From: an uncultured Ruegeria sp.
Lineage (GTDB): Bacteria > Pseudomonadota > Alphaproteobacteria > Rhodobacterales > Rhodobacteraceae
NCBI RefSeq assembly: GCF_947504215.1
Contig: NZ_CANNGO010000001.1
Location: 248,001-312,000 of the forward strand
DNA: 64,000 bases
Reading direction: 5' to 3'
The number at the start of each line of letters is the position of its first letter. Position 1 is the stretch's first letter. Both the position numbers and the translations under genes were made by a program. Below are positions 46,631 to 54,885 of the stretch, in pieces. The notes beneath the pieces were generated by a model. It made no database searches. It was not told the origin of the DNA and saw nothing but the letters and a program-made list of their open reading frames with translations.

Positions 46631-48115
46631 ATGTCCGACCTGCTTGACGACCCGGTTCCGGGCCAAAACACACCCGAATACACCGTCTCGGAAATCTCAG
46701 GCGAGGTGAAACGTACGCTCGAAGGCTCGTTCGGGCGAATCCGCGTGCGGGGCGAGGTTGGGCGCGTGTTCAAAGCGCGGTCCGGGCATCTGTATTACGA
46801 CGTCAAAGATGATCGGAACGTTCTGGCCTGCACCACTTGGAAAGGGCAAGTTTCCGGCCTGTCTGTTGTTCCCGAAGAAGGGCTGGAAGTTGTAGTAACC
46901 GGTCGTCTGACCGCATTTGGGGCGCAGTCGAAATACAACCTGAATGTCGACGAAGTTGCAGTCGCCGGGCAAGGCGCGTTGATGGCCTTGTTGGAAAAGC
47001 GCAAAAAACAGCTTGAGGCCGAAGGTTTGTTTGCGCAGGAACGCAAAAAGCCCCTGCCCTATTTGCCGCAAGTTATAGGCGTTGTGACTTCGCCATCTGG
47101 CGCGGTGATCCGGGATATCCTGCACCGCCTACGAGATCGTTTTCCCCGTAAGGTGTTGATCTGGCCAGTGGCCGTTCAGGGTTCAAACTGTGCACCCGAA
47201 GTCGCGAACGCAATAACTGGGTTCAACCAGTTTACATCCGGCGGGGCGCTTCCACGTCCCGACCTGATCATTGTTGCACGTGGCGGCGGATCAATCGAAG
47301 ATCTCTGGGGATTCAATGAAGAAGCGGTGGCCCGTGCTACGGCAGCGTCGGACATCCCGTTGATCTCGGCCGTTGGACATGAGACGGATACAACGCTGAT
47401 CGATTTTGTTTCGGACCGTCGCGCACCCACGCCCACGGCGGCGGCCGAACTGGCGGTGCCAGTGCGCATTGAGTTGCTAGCCTGGACCGGCGAACAAGGC
47501 GCTCGCCTGTCGCGGGCAGCCACCGATGCGGTCCAACGCCGGACCCAGCGTTTGCGCGATCTGTCTCGCGCCCTCCCGCGGGCCGAGACGCTGCTGGACA
47601 CGCCGCGTCAGCGGCTGGATCAGGTGTCAGAACGGCTCCCCAATGCGCTCATCCGTGGTGTACAGAACCGCCGAGTCAAACTGCTGGATGCGTCCGCGCA
47701 CCTGCGCCCTTCGACATTGCGCGGACTGGTGGAAACACGGCGCGACCGCTGGCGCAACTTGTCGTCACGCCTGTCTTTACGCCCGATCCAACGTGAACTC
47801 GAAGCCCGTAGCGAGACTTTGTCCCGATTGACCGAACGGCTCAACATCGCACAAACCACGCGACTGGACCGATTGCGCCAGCAGCTTGAGGCAACGGACC
47901 GCCTGCGCGAAACACTCAGCTACAAAGCAACGCTGGAGCGCGGCTACGCTGTTGTCCATGCCAACGGCGAGGTGATGACAACCAGGTCACAAGCCGCAGA
48001 GCATTCGGTTCTGGAAATCGAATTCTCCGATGGTCGTTTGAAAACCGGCGCGACTGGCAAAACGCCCGCCAGGAAAACCAAACAGGACACCCCTGACCAA
48101 GGGTCGTTGTTCTAA
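46631..48115 (+). CDS. xseA: Exodeoxyribonuclease VII large subunit
   Basis: 494-residue nuclease subunit with an N-terminal OB fold (PEYTVSEISGEVKRTLEG, GRIRVRGEV, YYDVKDDRNVLACTTW), the catalytic core (GVVTSPSGAVIRDILHRL, RGGGSIEDLWGFNEE, SAVGHETDTTLIDFVSDRR) and a C-terminal coiled coil with repeated Arg-rich helices (about residues 300-450). It acts with XseB on single-stranded DNA in repair. The small subunit gene is not adjacent. The frame extends upstream over purD, but ATG 46631 fits the family. Confidence 0.97.
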   Translation: MSDLLDDPVPGQNTPEYTVSEISGEVKRTLEGSFGRIRVRGEVGRVFKARSGHLYYDVKDDRNVLACTTWKGQVSGLSVVPEEGLEVVVTGRLTAFGAQSKYNLNVDEVAVAGQGALMALLEKRKKQLEAEGLFAQERKKPLPYLPQVIGVVTSPSGAVIRDILHRLRDRFPRKVLIWPVAVQGSNCAPEVANAITGFNQFTSGGALPRPDLIIVARGGGSIEDLWGFNEEAVARATAASDIPLISAVGHETDTTLIDFVSDRRAPTPTAAAELAVPVRIELLAWTGEQGARLSRAATDAVQRRTQRLRDLSRALPRAETLLDTPRQRLDQVSERLPNALIRGVQNRRVKLLDASAHLRPSTLRGLVETRRDRWRNLSSRLSLRPIQRELEARSETLSRLTERLNIAQTTRLDRLRQQLEATDRLRETLSYKATLERGYAVVHANGEVMTTRSQAAEHSVLEIEFSDGRLKTGATGKTPARKTKQDTPDQGSLF

Positions 48116-48118
48116 GCC

Positions 48119-48760
48119 ATGCTGACCATCTGGGGCCGCAAAACATCATCGAATGTTCAGGCCCTGATGTGGTGTGTTGGTGAACTTGGCCTTGAATATC
48201 GACGCCATGATTTAGGACATCACTTTGGTGGCTTGGACACCGAACCGTTCAAACACTTGAACCCAAACCAGACCATTCCGGTTTTGCAGGACGGCGACAC
48301 CCCACCGATTTGGGAAACCGGTGCGATCCTGCGCTACCTTGCCGCCCGATACGGGGACGATACGTTCTGGCCAAAGGACCCTGTTCAGCGGGCCGAGGTG
48401 GACAAATGGGCTGAATGGGCAAAGATCAATGTCGCGATGGCGTTCACAGTTCCAGTGTTCTGGCGCATCGTTCGAACGGCTCATTCGGCACGGGACGAAA
48501 GTGCCATTTTAGCTGCTGTCAACGCGCTCGAAAGCAAACTGAAAATCGCGGATTCGAAACTGATGCAGAGCCAGTTCATCTCCGGGCCCGACCTGACACT
48601 GGCTGACATTCAACTTGGCCACATACTTTTCCGCTACTACGATATTGAAATTCCAAGAGCATCTCTGAAAAATATCCGCCGCTATTACGACGAACTGAGC
48701 CAACGAAGCGCATTCCACGAACATGTCATGATCAGCTATGACGACCTGAAGGTGACTTGA
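48119..48760 (+). CDS. Glutathione S-transferase family protein
   Basis: 213 residues. The N-terminal half has WGRKTSSNVQALMW with the likely catalytic serine, LNPNQTIPVLQDGD and WETGAILRYLAARYG, followed by the all-helical domain (DLTLADIQLGHIL with the N-capping Asp). It starts 3 nt after the xseA stop and may be co-transcribed. Substrate unknown. It converges with the small secreted protein gene. Confidence 0.92.
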   Translation: MLTIWGRKTSSNVQALMWCVGELGLEYRRHDLGHHFGGLDTEPFKHLNPNQTIPVLQDGDTPPIWETGAILRYLAARYGDDTFWPKDPVQRAEVDKWAEWAKINVAMAFTVPVFWRIVRTAHSARDESAILAAVNALESKLKIADSKLMQSQFISGPDLTLADIQLGHILFRYYDIEIPRASLKNIRRYYDELSQRSAFHEHVMISYDDLKVT

Positions 48761-48767
48761 TCCGGTT

Positions 48768-49163
48768 TCAGACCCCAACCTCAGGCCCGTAACAGATCAT
48801 TTCTTCGCCTATGTCATCCGCTTCGTACAGTTCGGTTGCCTCCGGGTCGCCTTCAAACTGGGCGATCAAGCCGCCGCCTGACTGCGTAAACACCCAACAC
48901 TGAGGGTCCAGACGATCCTCATAAATAAAGCAGATTTGCTCACCTTGTTGATACCAGATGCCTTCGCGGCACTTGCCGTCAAGGAAGGACCAGATAACGC
49001 GCTGATTGGGCAAATACCGCTCAACCCCATAAACTTGGCCATCATTGCCATAGTACAGCGTCTTACCGCGCGTATAGTTATCAAATTCTGAGCCGGACAA
49101 CGGGGGCTGCGCTGCGGCTGCATTGCCCAAAAACACCAACGGAATCATCAGACATCTCAACAT
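48768..49163 (-). CDS. Small secreted protein of unknown function
   Basis: 131 residues with a signal peptide (LRCLMIPLVFLGNAAAAQ). The mature part has four cysteines, DNYTRGKTLYYGNDGQVYGVERYLP, CREGIWYQQGEQICFIYED and CWVFTQ, a layout I recall from conserved Rhodobacteraceae hypotheticals. Cys pairs suggest disulfides in the periplasm. No enzyme motif is seen. Confidence 0.8.
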   Translation of the reverse strand: MLRCLMIPLVFLGNAAAAQPPLSGSEFDNYTRGKTLYYGNDGQVYGVERYLPNQRVIWSFLDGKCREGIWYQQGEQICFIYEDRLDPQCWVFTQSGGGLIAQFEGDPEATELYEADDIGEEMICYGPEVGV

Positions 49164-49309
49164 GCCTGCATTTTGTCAGATGCGGTGCGCCCGCGCCATA
49201 CAAGCTTTGACATCGTGGCGCGCACAACTGACTGCCTCAACGTCACTGCTTGCGCCCAATCTGGAACCGAAGTGACATGGCTAAGAACAGTATTTGATCG
49301 GGACCTGAC

Positions 49310-49948
49310 ATGACGACAATCCTATTCTGGGCCGCCTTCGGATGCGCCTTGGCCTATCTGGCCCTTACAGCACGCGCCGCGAGCCCCATTCGCACCGTTT
49401 TGAAAACGTCGTCGGTTGCCATACTGGCATTAGTCGCGCTGATGCTGTCCACCCCTTGGATGCTGGTCCTTGCTTTGGCTTTGTGTTCCGTGGGCGACGC
49501 CTTGCTATCGCGAGAGACAGAGACAACCTTCATGGCCGGGATCGCAGCGTTCGCCGCCGGGCATCTGGCCTATATCGCTTTGTTCCTGACGCACCCTGCA
49601 AGCGATCCTTCACTGATCCTGGCATCACCCGCAGTCTTCTGGTCCCTCATCACTCTTGGGATTGTAATGGCGACACTGCTCACACCGCGTGCGGGGGATC
49701 TCAAAGGACCGGTATTGGCCTACATCCCGATCATCCTCGGGATGGGTGTAACGGTTCTGGCCCTGCCCGAAACCGGCGCGCTACGATGGGCCTTACCTGC
49801 TGCCATAGCCTTCATTGCATCGGATTTGATCCTGGCGACCGAGAAATTCCTTCTGCCCGAAGATCATCCGGCGCTTAAGCTTACGCCCTATATGGTCTGG
49901 CCGCTTTACTGGGGCGCACAAGCTGGCTTTCTGATCGCCTTTTCGTGA
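49310..49948 (+). CDS. YhhN / TMEM86 family membrane protein (lysoplasmalogenase-like)
   Basis: 212 residues with about eight hydrophobic helices. The YhhN acidic residues are in CSVGDALLSRETET and AFIASDLILATEKF, the pair expected to form the active site. Family members from animals cleave lysoplasmalogens; bacterial substrates are less clear. The gene is followed 58 nt later by ftsY. Confidence 0.88.
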   Translation: MTTILFWAAFGCALAYLALTARAASPIRTVLKTSSVAILALVALMLSTPWMLVLALALCSVGDALLSRETETTFMAGIAAFAAGHLAYIALFLTHPASDPSLILASPAVFWSLITLGIVMATLLTPRAGDLKGPVLAYIPIILGMGVTVLALPETGALRWALPAAIAFIASDLILATEKFLLPEDHPALKLTPYMVWPLYWGAQAGFLIAFS

Positions 49949-50006
49949 CCCTTTGCAACTGCCGTCAATCCGCATTAGGTGAGGGGAACACCTGCGGAGA
50001 CCAAAG

Positions 50007-51149
50007 ATGGCGTTTTTCTCAAAGCTGAAGGACAAGCTGTTCAAATCCTCATCGCGCCTTGAAGAAGGGCTCGACGCGATTGTCGAGGATGGCGGCGAGG
50101 AAACCACAACCCCGGATCCGGTTATCCCGGAACCCGAACCCGAACCGCACCCCGTCCCCGAGATCCCTGAACCCGCGCCGGTCCCGCAGCCGGCTGAAAC
50201 GCCCTCTCCAATCCCAGCGGACCCCACACCTGCAGCGCCACCGCCCGAAGTGCCGAGTTCCAAGGGAGTACTGGGTCGCCTGTTTGCTCGCAGCGACACC
50301 CCCACCGAAGTTCGACGCACACTGGACGATGACATGCTCGAGCAACTCGAAGAGCTGCTGATCGCATCTGACATGGGCGTCGATACCGCCCTGCGTGTCA
50401 CCGCCAACATGGCCGAGGGTCGCTTTGGCCGCAAACTTTCAACGCGTGAAATCAAGCAGTTGCTGGCGCAGGAAGTCACCCGTGTCATGGAACCGGTCGC
50501 GAAACCTCTGCCGATTTACTCCAAACGCCCGCAAGTGGTTCTAGTCGTCGGCGTTAACGGCTCGGGCAAAACCACCACGATTGGTAAGCTGGCGAGCCAA
50601 TTCAAATCGGCTGGCAAGAAGGTGGTCATTGCCGCTGGCGACACATTCCGCGCAGCGGCAGTCGAACAGTTGCAAGTTTGGGGTGATCGCGCTGGCGTTC
50701 CGGTTCTGACAGCGCCCGAAGGCTCTGACCCGGCATCGCTTGCCTTTGATGCCCTGAGCAAAGCGCAGGAAGATGGCGCTGATCTGCTGATGATCGACAC
50801 CGCCGGCCGTTTACAAAACCGCGCCGACCTGATGGAAGAACTGGCCAAGATTGTCCGCGTCATTCGTAAAGTCGACGATACCGCCCCGCACAACACCCTG
50901 CTTGTACTGGACGCAACCACCGGTCAGAACGCGCTGAACCAGGTCGAAACCTTCCGCAATCTGGCCGATGTCTCGGGCCTTGTGATGACCAAGCTGGATG
51001 GCACGGCCAAGGGTGGCGTGCTGGTGGCGCTGGCTGACAAGTTCGGCCTGCCGATCCATGCCATCGGCGTGGGCGAGCAGATCGACGACCTGGCCCCATT
51101 TGACCCAGAGGAATTCGCCGCCGCCTTGACGGGCCTGGAACAGAGCTGA
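50007..51149 (+). CDS. ftsY: Signal recognition particle receptor FtsY
   Basis: 380-residue SRP GTPase that docks ribosome-nascent chain complexes at the membrane. Residues 1-80 are acidic and Pro/Glu-rich (for example PEPEPEPHP), then the four-helix N domain. The GTPase domain has GVNGSGKTTT (about 182-191), DTFRAAAVEQL, DTAGRLQNRADLM, TKLDGTAKGG and the C-terminal GVGEQIDDL. An RBS (GCGGAG) precedes the ATG. A GC-rich hairpin follows the stop. Confidence 0.98.
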   Translation: MAFFSKLKDKLFKSSSRLEEGLDAIVEDGGEETTTPDPVIPEPEPEPHPVPEIPEPAPVPQPAETPSPIPADPTPAAPPPEVPSSKGVLGRLFARSDTPTEVRRTLDDDMLEQLEELLIASDMGVDTALRVTANMAEGRFGRKLSTREIKQLLAQEVTRVMEPVAKPLPIYSKRPQVVLVVGVNGSGKTTTIGKLASQFKSAGKKVVIAAGDTFRAAAVEQLQVWGDRAGVPVLTAPEGSDPASLAFDALSKAQEDGADLLMIDTAGRLQNRADLMEELAKIVRVIRKVDDTAPHNTLLVLDATTGQNALNQVETFRNLADVSGLVMTKLDGTAKGGVLVALADKFGLPIHAIGVGEQIDDLAPFDPEEFAAALTGLEQS

Positions 51150-51187
51150 TCCACATCTTCATCTGGCTTCAAATATCCTCGGGGGGT

Positions 51188-51210
51188 CTGGGGGGCAGAC
51201 AGCCCCCCAG
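51188..51210. repeat. GC-rich hairpin (REP-like / terminator) after ftsY
   Basis: CTGGGGGGC-AGACA-GCCCCCCAG gives a 9-bp perfect stem within a stretch that begins with TATCCTCGGGGGG. I recall similar short repeats near gene ends in many Rhodobacteraceae genomes, so it may be a repeated element serving as a terminator. No other copy is visible in this window. Confidence 0.5.
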
Positions 51211-51237
51211 CCTCTGCGCCAGCGAAAGCCCCGAGGC

Positions 51238-52140
51238 TTGAGCGACTGGCTGATTTCTCTGGAGGGTACCGAGGCAGGTCACCAACTTGCCCTCGGCCTC
51301 GCCCTGATGGCAGCCTTCCTGCATGCCGTATTTGGTGCGCTGCAAAAGGGTCGTCACGACCCATGGCTGTCACGCGGTGCAATCGACGCCTGCTATTGCC
51401 TGATGGCCGCGCCTTTTGCTTTCTTGGTGGTGCCATGGCCGGAACCTTATATGTGGCCGATCTTTGCAATGGTTTGGCTGATCCACATCGCCTACAAAAC
51501 ACTTCAGGCCATGGCCTATACCAAGGGCTCCTATACCGTCGTCTATCCGGTCGTCCGCGGAACCGGCCCGCTATTCACGGTAATCGGAGCCTATTTGTTG
51601 TTCGGAGAAGTCTTCACCGGTCTGCAATGGTTCGGCGTTGCAGTCTTGTTGGCCGGCATATTTGGCTTGGCCGCCTATAACCTTCGCTTCCTGGAAACCG
51701 ACCGCGACACACTGGGTGTCGCGCTGGTATTAGCACTGGCCACGGGTTTGTTCGTTGCGATTTACACCACCTATGATGCTTACGGCATCCGCGCCACGGC
51801 TGATCCGTTCACCTTCCTGGCCTGGTTTTTTATGATAGATGGGGCAGCTATGCCGATCTATGCGTTCTTCAGGTGGCGCGCCATGATCCATCGCCCTACC
51901 ATCGGACCGCTGATGTTGCGCGGTCTCGCAGGGGGCATCATTGCTCCGCTGTCTTTCGGGGCGATCATGTTGGCCACGCGTCTGGACAAGGTCGGAGAAG
52001 CGGCTGTGCTGCGCGAGACGTCAACGGTGTTCGCAGCCTTGATCGGGTGGCTCGTTTTGAAAGAAACCGTCGGTCCAAGGCGTATTGCGCTGATGGCATT
52101 GATTGCACTCGGCGCTGTAATAGTTGAAATGGGCGGGTAA
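51238..52140 (+). CDS. EamA/DMT family transporter
   Basis: 300-residue membrane protein with ten hydrophobic segments in two halves. Marks are LMAAFLHAVFGALQKGRHDPW at the start, TKGSYTVVYPVVRGTGPLF and LRETSTVFAALIGWLVLKE near the end. The start is a TTG at 51238; homologues I recall begin with the same DWLxSLEGTEAGHQLA stretch, so it is retained although the ribosome site is weak. It ends 17 nt before yciB. Confidence 0.88.
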   Translation: MSDWLISLEGTEAGHQLALGLALMAAFLHAVFGALQKGRHDPWLSRGAIDACYCLMAAPFAFLVVPWPEPYMWPIFAMVWLIHIAYKTLQAMAYTKGSYTVVYPVVRGTGPLFTVIGAYLLFGEVFTGLQWFGVAVLLAGIFGLAAYNLRFLETDRDTLGVALVLALATGLFVAIYTTYDAYGIRATADPFTFLAWFFMIDGAAMPIYAFFRWRAMIHRPTIGPLMLRGLAGGIIAPLSFGAIMLATRLDKVGEAAVLRETSTVFAALIGWLVLKETVGPRRIALMALIALGAVIVEMGG

Positions 52141-52156
52141 GTAGCAGGGCGATAGC

Positions 52157-52762
52157 ATGACCGACAAAAGAGAAATCAATCCGTTTCTGAAGCAGGCCCT
52201 GGAATTGGGTCCACCCTTGGCGTTTTTCTTCATCTACCTGCGCTTGCGTGATGACAGCTTTCAATTCGGCAATACCGAGTATTCTGGCTTTATCGTTGCG
52301 ACAATTATCTTTGTTCCGCTGATGTTGGGCGCGATGGGCGTTCTTTGGTTCCTGACTGGCAAGCTTAGTCGAATGCAGATCTTCACAGCTTTCATGGTGA
52401 TCTTCTTTGGCGGCCTCACAGCCTGGTTCAACGACGAGCGATTCTTCAAGATGAAGACGACGCTGGTTTATGGATTTTTCGCGCTGATCCTGGGTATCGG
52501 TCTGCTACAGAAGAAATCCTATCTGGCCTACGTGCTGGACGAGATGCTGCCCATGCGCCACGAAGGCTGGATGATCCTGACCCGGCGCCTCTGCGCCTGT
52601 TTCGTCGTATTAGCGGTGGCAAACGAATTGGTCTGGAGAACATTGTCCACTGATCTGTGGGTCAAGATCGAAACTTTTGGGTTCCCCATCGCATTGATGA
52701 TTTTCCTGATGTTGCAGTTCAATCTGCTGCAAAACTTCATGGACGATCCCGACCACCAATAG
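52157..52762 (+). CDS. yciB: Inner membrane septation protein YciB
   Basis: 201 residues, YciB/IspZ family, about five to six membrane helices. The N-terminal NPFLKQALELGPPLAFFFIYL and the LTGKLSRMQIFTA and FFGGLTAWFNDERFFKMKTT motifs are typical. It is thought to link envelope synthesis and cell division. The position right after an EamA gene with 17 nt spacing suggests co-transcription. Confidence 0.92.
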   Translation: MTDKREINPFLKQALELGPPLAFFFIYLRLRDDSFQFGNTEYSGFIVATIIFVPLMLGAMGVLWFLTGKLSRMQIFTAFMVIFFGGLTAWFNDERFFKMKTTLVYGFFALILGIGLLQKKSYLAYVLDEMLPMRHEGWMILTRRLCACFVVLAVANELVWRTLSTDLWVKIETFGFPIALMIFLMLQFNLLQNFMDDPDHQ

Positions 52763-52902
52763 CCAAAACTGACCCGAACGGCGGATTGCATCAGCAATTG
52801 GCCGCAGATTAACAAAAATCAGACAAAAAACCTTGGCTTAGCCTTCAAGCTGTGAAACCTTGACTCACCACTCACCATCCAATTCCGGAGAACAGCGCCC
52901 GA

Positions 52903-53571
52903 ATGACGGCCTTCCCAACCAGCGGATTCCTGTCCGAAGCATCCGACGGGCTGAGAGAAATGCTTGCCGATCAAGCATCCGAAATTTCTTTGGCTCAGGG
53001 CGAAATTCTATTCGAACAAGACGACGAAGGCGACGCGTTGTACGCCATTTTGGACGGCACGCTCGAAGTTTCGTTTCTCGCGATGAGCGGCAGAAAGCTG
53101 ACGCTGACGTTGATGCGTCCCGGCGAAGTGTTTGGCGAGATTGCTTTGTTCGACAGCGGTCCTCGCACAGCCACCGTCGCGGCCGCAGAGCCCTCGCGCG
53201 TTCTGCGTGTCCGTCGCAGCGACGTCATGAACCAAATCCGCCGACACCCTGATCTGGCTGTAGATATGGTCCGCCTCGCCGGTTTAAGGATGCGGTGGAT
53301 GGGATCGCAACTCAACGAGCAGGTCTTTCTGCCGATGCCAATACGGCTGGCTCGGAAACTCCTGCATTTGTCCGGCCTGCAGGACGACCCAACTGAACGT
53401 ATCACATTGTCGCAAAGCGAGTTGGCTGAATTCGTTGGAGCAACACGTGAGGCCGTGTCCAAGACAATTGCCACATGGAAACGTGACAATGTCGTTGAAG
53501 CCTCTAGGGGTGGCTTGCTGATACAGGATTTCGACGCCCTACGCGAATTGGCAGATTCCGACCTGATCTGA
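52903..53571 (+). CDS. Crp/Fnr family transcriptional regulator without Fe-S cysteines
   Basis: 222 residues. The cyclic-nucleotide-type beta roll occupies residues 25-130 (GEILFEQDDEGDALYAILDG, GEVFGEIALFDSGPRTATVAA with the phosphate-cassette-like Arg). A dimer helix follows, then a C-terminal HTH (LSQSELAEFVGATREAVSKTIATW). No cysteines are present, so it is not an FNR-type oxygen sensor; the GEIALFDSGPRTA loop fits a cAMP-binding CRP-like group. A CRP-type palindrome lies just after its stop (53577-53592). Confidence 0.93.
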   Translation: MTAFPTSGFLSEASDGLREMLADQASEISLAQGEILFEQDDEGDALYAILDGTLEVSFLAMSGRKLTLTLMRPGEVFGEIALFDSGPRTATVAAAEPSRVLRVRRSDVMNQIRRHPDLAVDMVRLAGLRMRWMGSQLNEQVFLPMPIRLARKLLHLSGLQDDPTERITLSQSELAEFVGATREAVSKTIATWKRDNVVEASRGGLLIQDFDALRELADSDLI

Positions 53572-53576
53572 CCGCG

Positions 53577-53592
53577 TGTGAACTGCTTCACA
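53577..53592. promoter_or_regulatory. CRP-type palindrome after the Crp/Fnr gene
   Basis: TGTGA-ACTGCT-TCACA is a perfect match to the CRP consensus TGTGA-N6-TCACA, 6 nt after the stop of the Crp/Fnr gene. It also makes a 6-bp RNA hairpin (TGTGAA/TTCACA). It may control a downstream transcript (see candidate RNA). Confidence 0.5.
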
Positions 53593-53625
53593 TACCAAGA
53601 ACAAGTCCTGAGCTAACTTGGATTC

Positions 53626-53725
53626 GTTACCGTAGGAGGTCAGAGAATCATCCCCGATATCTGTCCACTGACCTCTCCCTGTATCTGAGCCATATGCCCG
53701 CACGGCATATGGCTCATTTTCTTTT
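53626..53725 (+). ncRNA. Candidate small RNA downstream of the Crp/Fnr gene
   Basis: The region has no reading frame but two well-formed stem-loops: GAGGTCAG (53636-53643) with CTGACCTC (53668-53675), then the strong terminator at 53686-53725. The CRP palindrome is centred about 41 nt before the proposed start, the spacing of class II CRP activation, with a TAACTT -10-like element at 53614. The start position is inferred. It could instead be the structured 3' end of the crp-like mRNA. Confidence 0.35.
53686..53725 (+). terminator. Strong intrinsic terminator
   Basis: A 13-bp perfect stem (TGAGCCATATGCC with GGCATATGGCTCA), a 5-nt loop and a TTTTCTTTT tail, 115 nt after the Crp/Fnr stop. Confidence 0.93.
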
Positions 53726-53822
53726 GCGCCTTCTCGATCAGCTAGAATAAAGTTATTGCGTCCCACGCCCGTATTCCTACTAGTTGGCTTCGACGCAAAT
53801 CAACTGAATTGGCCTACAGTAA

Positions 53823-54698
53823 ATGGACGAGAAAAACCTAGCTCGTTGGAGGCACCTTGTCCGGTGCTTTGACACCGAAGCACCTCTACATGTGATCGAT
53901 GTTGGAGCCAGGCCCCTGGAGAGACCGCTGTATCAAAACCTGCTCGAAAATCAGCTCTGCAAGCTTTCGGGTTTTGAACCCGACCCTGAAAGTTTCAAAA
54001 AACTTGAACAAATAGAACTCGAAAACGCGCAGTACTATTGTATGGCATTGGGTGACGGAACAGCGCGGACCCTCAATATCTATCGTTCTGGCGGTTTTAC
54101 TTCGGTACTTTCACCATATGAACCATCCCTGCAGTATCTGGGGCGCTTCAAGAGGGCATTGCGGATCATAAACAAGGTGGATGTCGACTTGCATCGTATG
54201 GATGAAGTCGAAGGTCTAAGAGATGGCGATATCCTCAAAATCGACGTGCAAGGCTTTGAGCGAGAGATCATCCTGGGTGGAAAGCGCGTTTTGCAGAACG
54301 CGATAATGATAATCCCAGAAGTTAGATACCTTCGCATCTATCAGGCAGAACCAATGTTTGGGGAAATTGATAGTCTTCTAAGAAACATGGGGTTTTCCTA
54401 TCTGAAGACACTTTTCACCAAATCGATGCGCATAAACAGTCGTTATGCTGGCAGGTTAAGTCAGAAGTATCAAGGATCGCAGGCTATTGATGGAGATGTT
54501 ATCTATATCAAAGATCTGTCGGCGCCGGGCACGTTCAGTGATAGTCAGCTAAAACACTTGTGCCTTTCCGCAGATGCTGTGGTTCAGTCTTATGACTTGG
54601 CTTTGAAGTGTCTGGAATTACTAACTTCCAGGGGCTGCGTTTCGGAAGAAGATGTTTCAACCTACATTGATTTGATCCCGGAAAACGAAAGCGCGTGA
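53823..54698 (+). CDS. FkbM family methyltransferase
   Basis: 291 residues with a Rossmann SAM-binding core: VIDVGARPL (motif I region), SGFEPDPESF (acidic residue for SAM), and the FkbM motif LKIDVQGFEREIILGG. A C-terminal tail of about 90 residues lies outside the core. Such enzymes O-methylate sugars or lipids. The codon use is visibly more AT-rich than neighbouring genes, and flanking gaps are long, both hints of transfer. It has no operon partner. Confidence 0.87.
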   Translation: MDEKNLARWRHLVRCFDTEAPLHVIDVGARPLERPLYQNLLENQLCKLSGFEPDPESFKKLEQIELENAQYYCMALGDGTARTLNIYRSGGFTSVLSPYEPSLQYLGRFKRALRIINKVDVDLHRMDEVEGLRDGDILKIDVQGFEREIILGGKRVLQNAIMIIPEVRYLRIYQAEPMFGEIDSLLRNMGFSYLKTLFTKSMRINSRYAGRLSQKYQGSQAIDGDVIYIKDLSAPGTFSDSQLKHLCLSADAVVQSYDLALKCLELLTSRGCVSEEDVSTYIDLIPENESA

Positions 54699-54802
54699 AT
54701 GATCGGAACAAACTTCTTGCTCTCTGAAGTTAAGGCTGCCAGCCCAAATAAGAGCATACGGCGCTTAGGCGCGGGTCAATCGACTCCCGCTGTAAACACG
54801 AA

Positions 54803-54826
54803 AGGAGGCCCAACAATGAGCCTCCT
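54803..54826 (-). terminator. Terminator after degP
   Basis: On the minus strand AGGAGGC and GCCTCCT form a 7-bp stem with a 10-nt loop, followed by TTTCGTGTTT, about 60 nt after the degP stop. Confidence 0.6.
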
Positions 54827-54885
54827 CGAAATTCACCTTTGCGACCAACTGTAAGCTTGGCTCAACTCATCGAGTGCTTCTTGGC

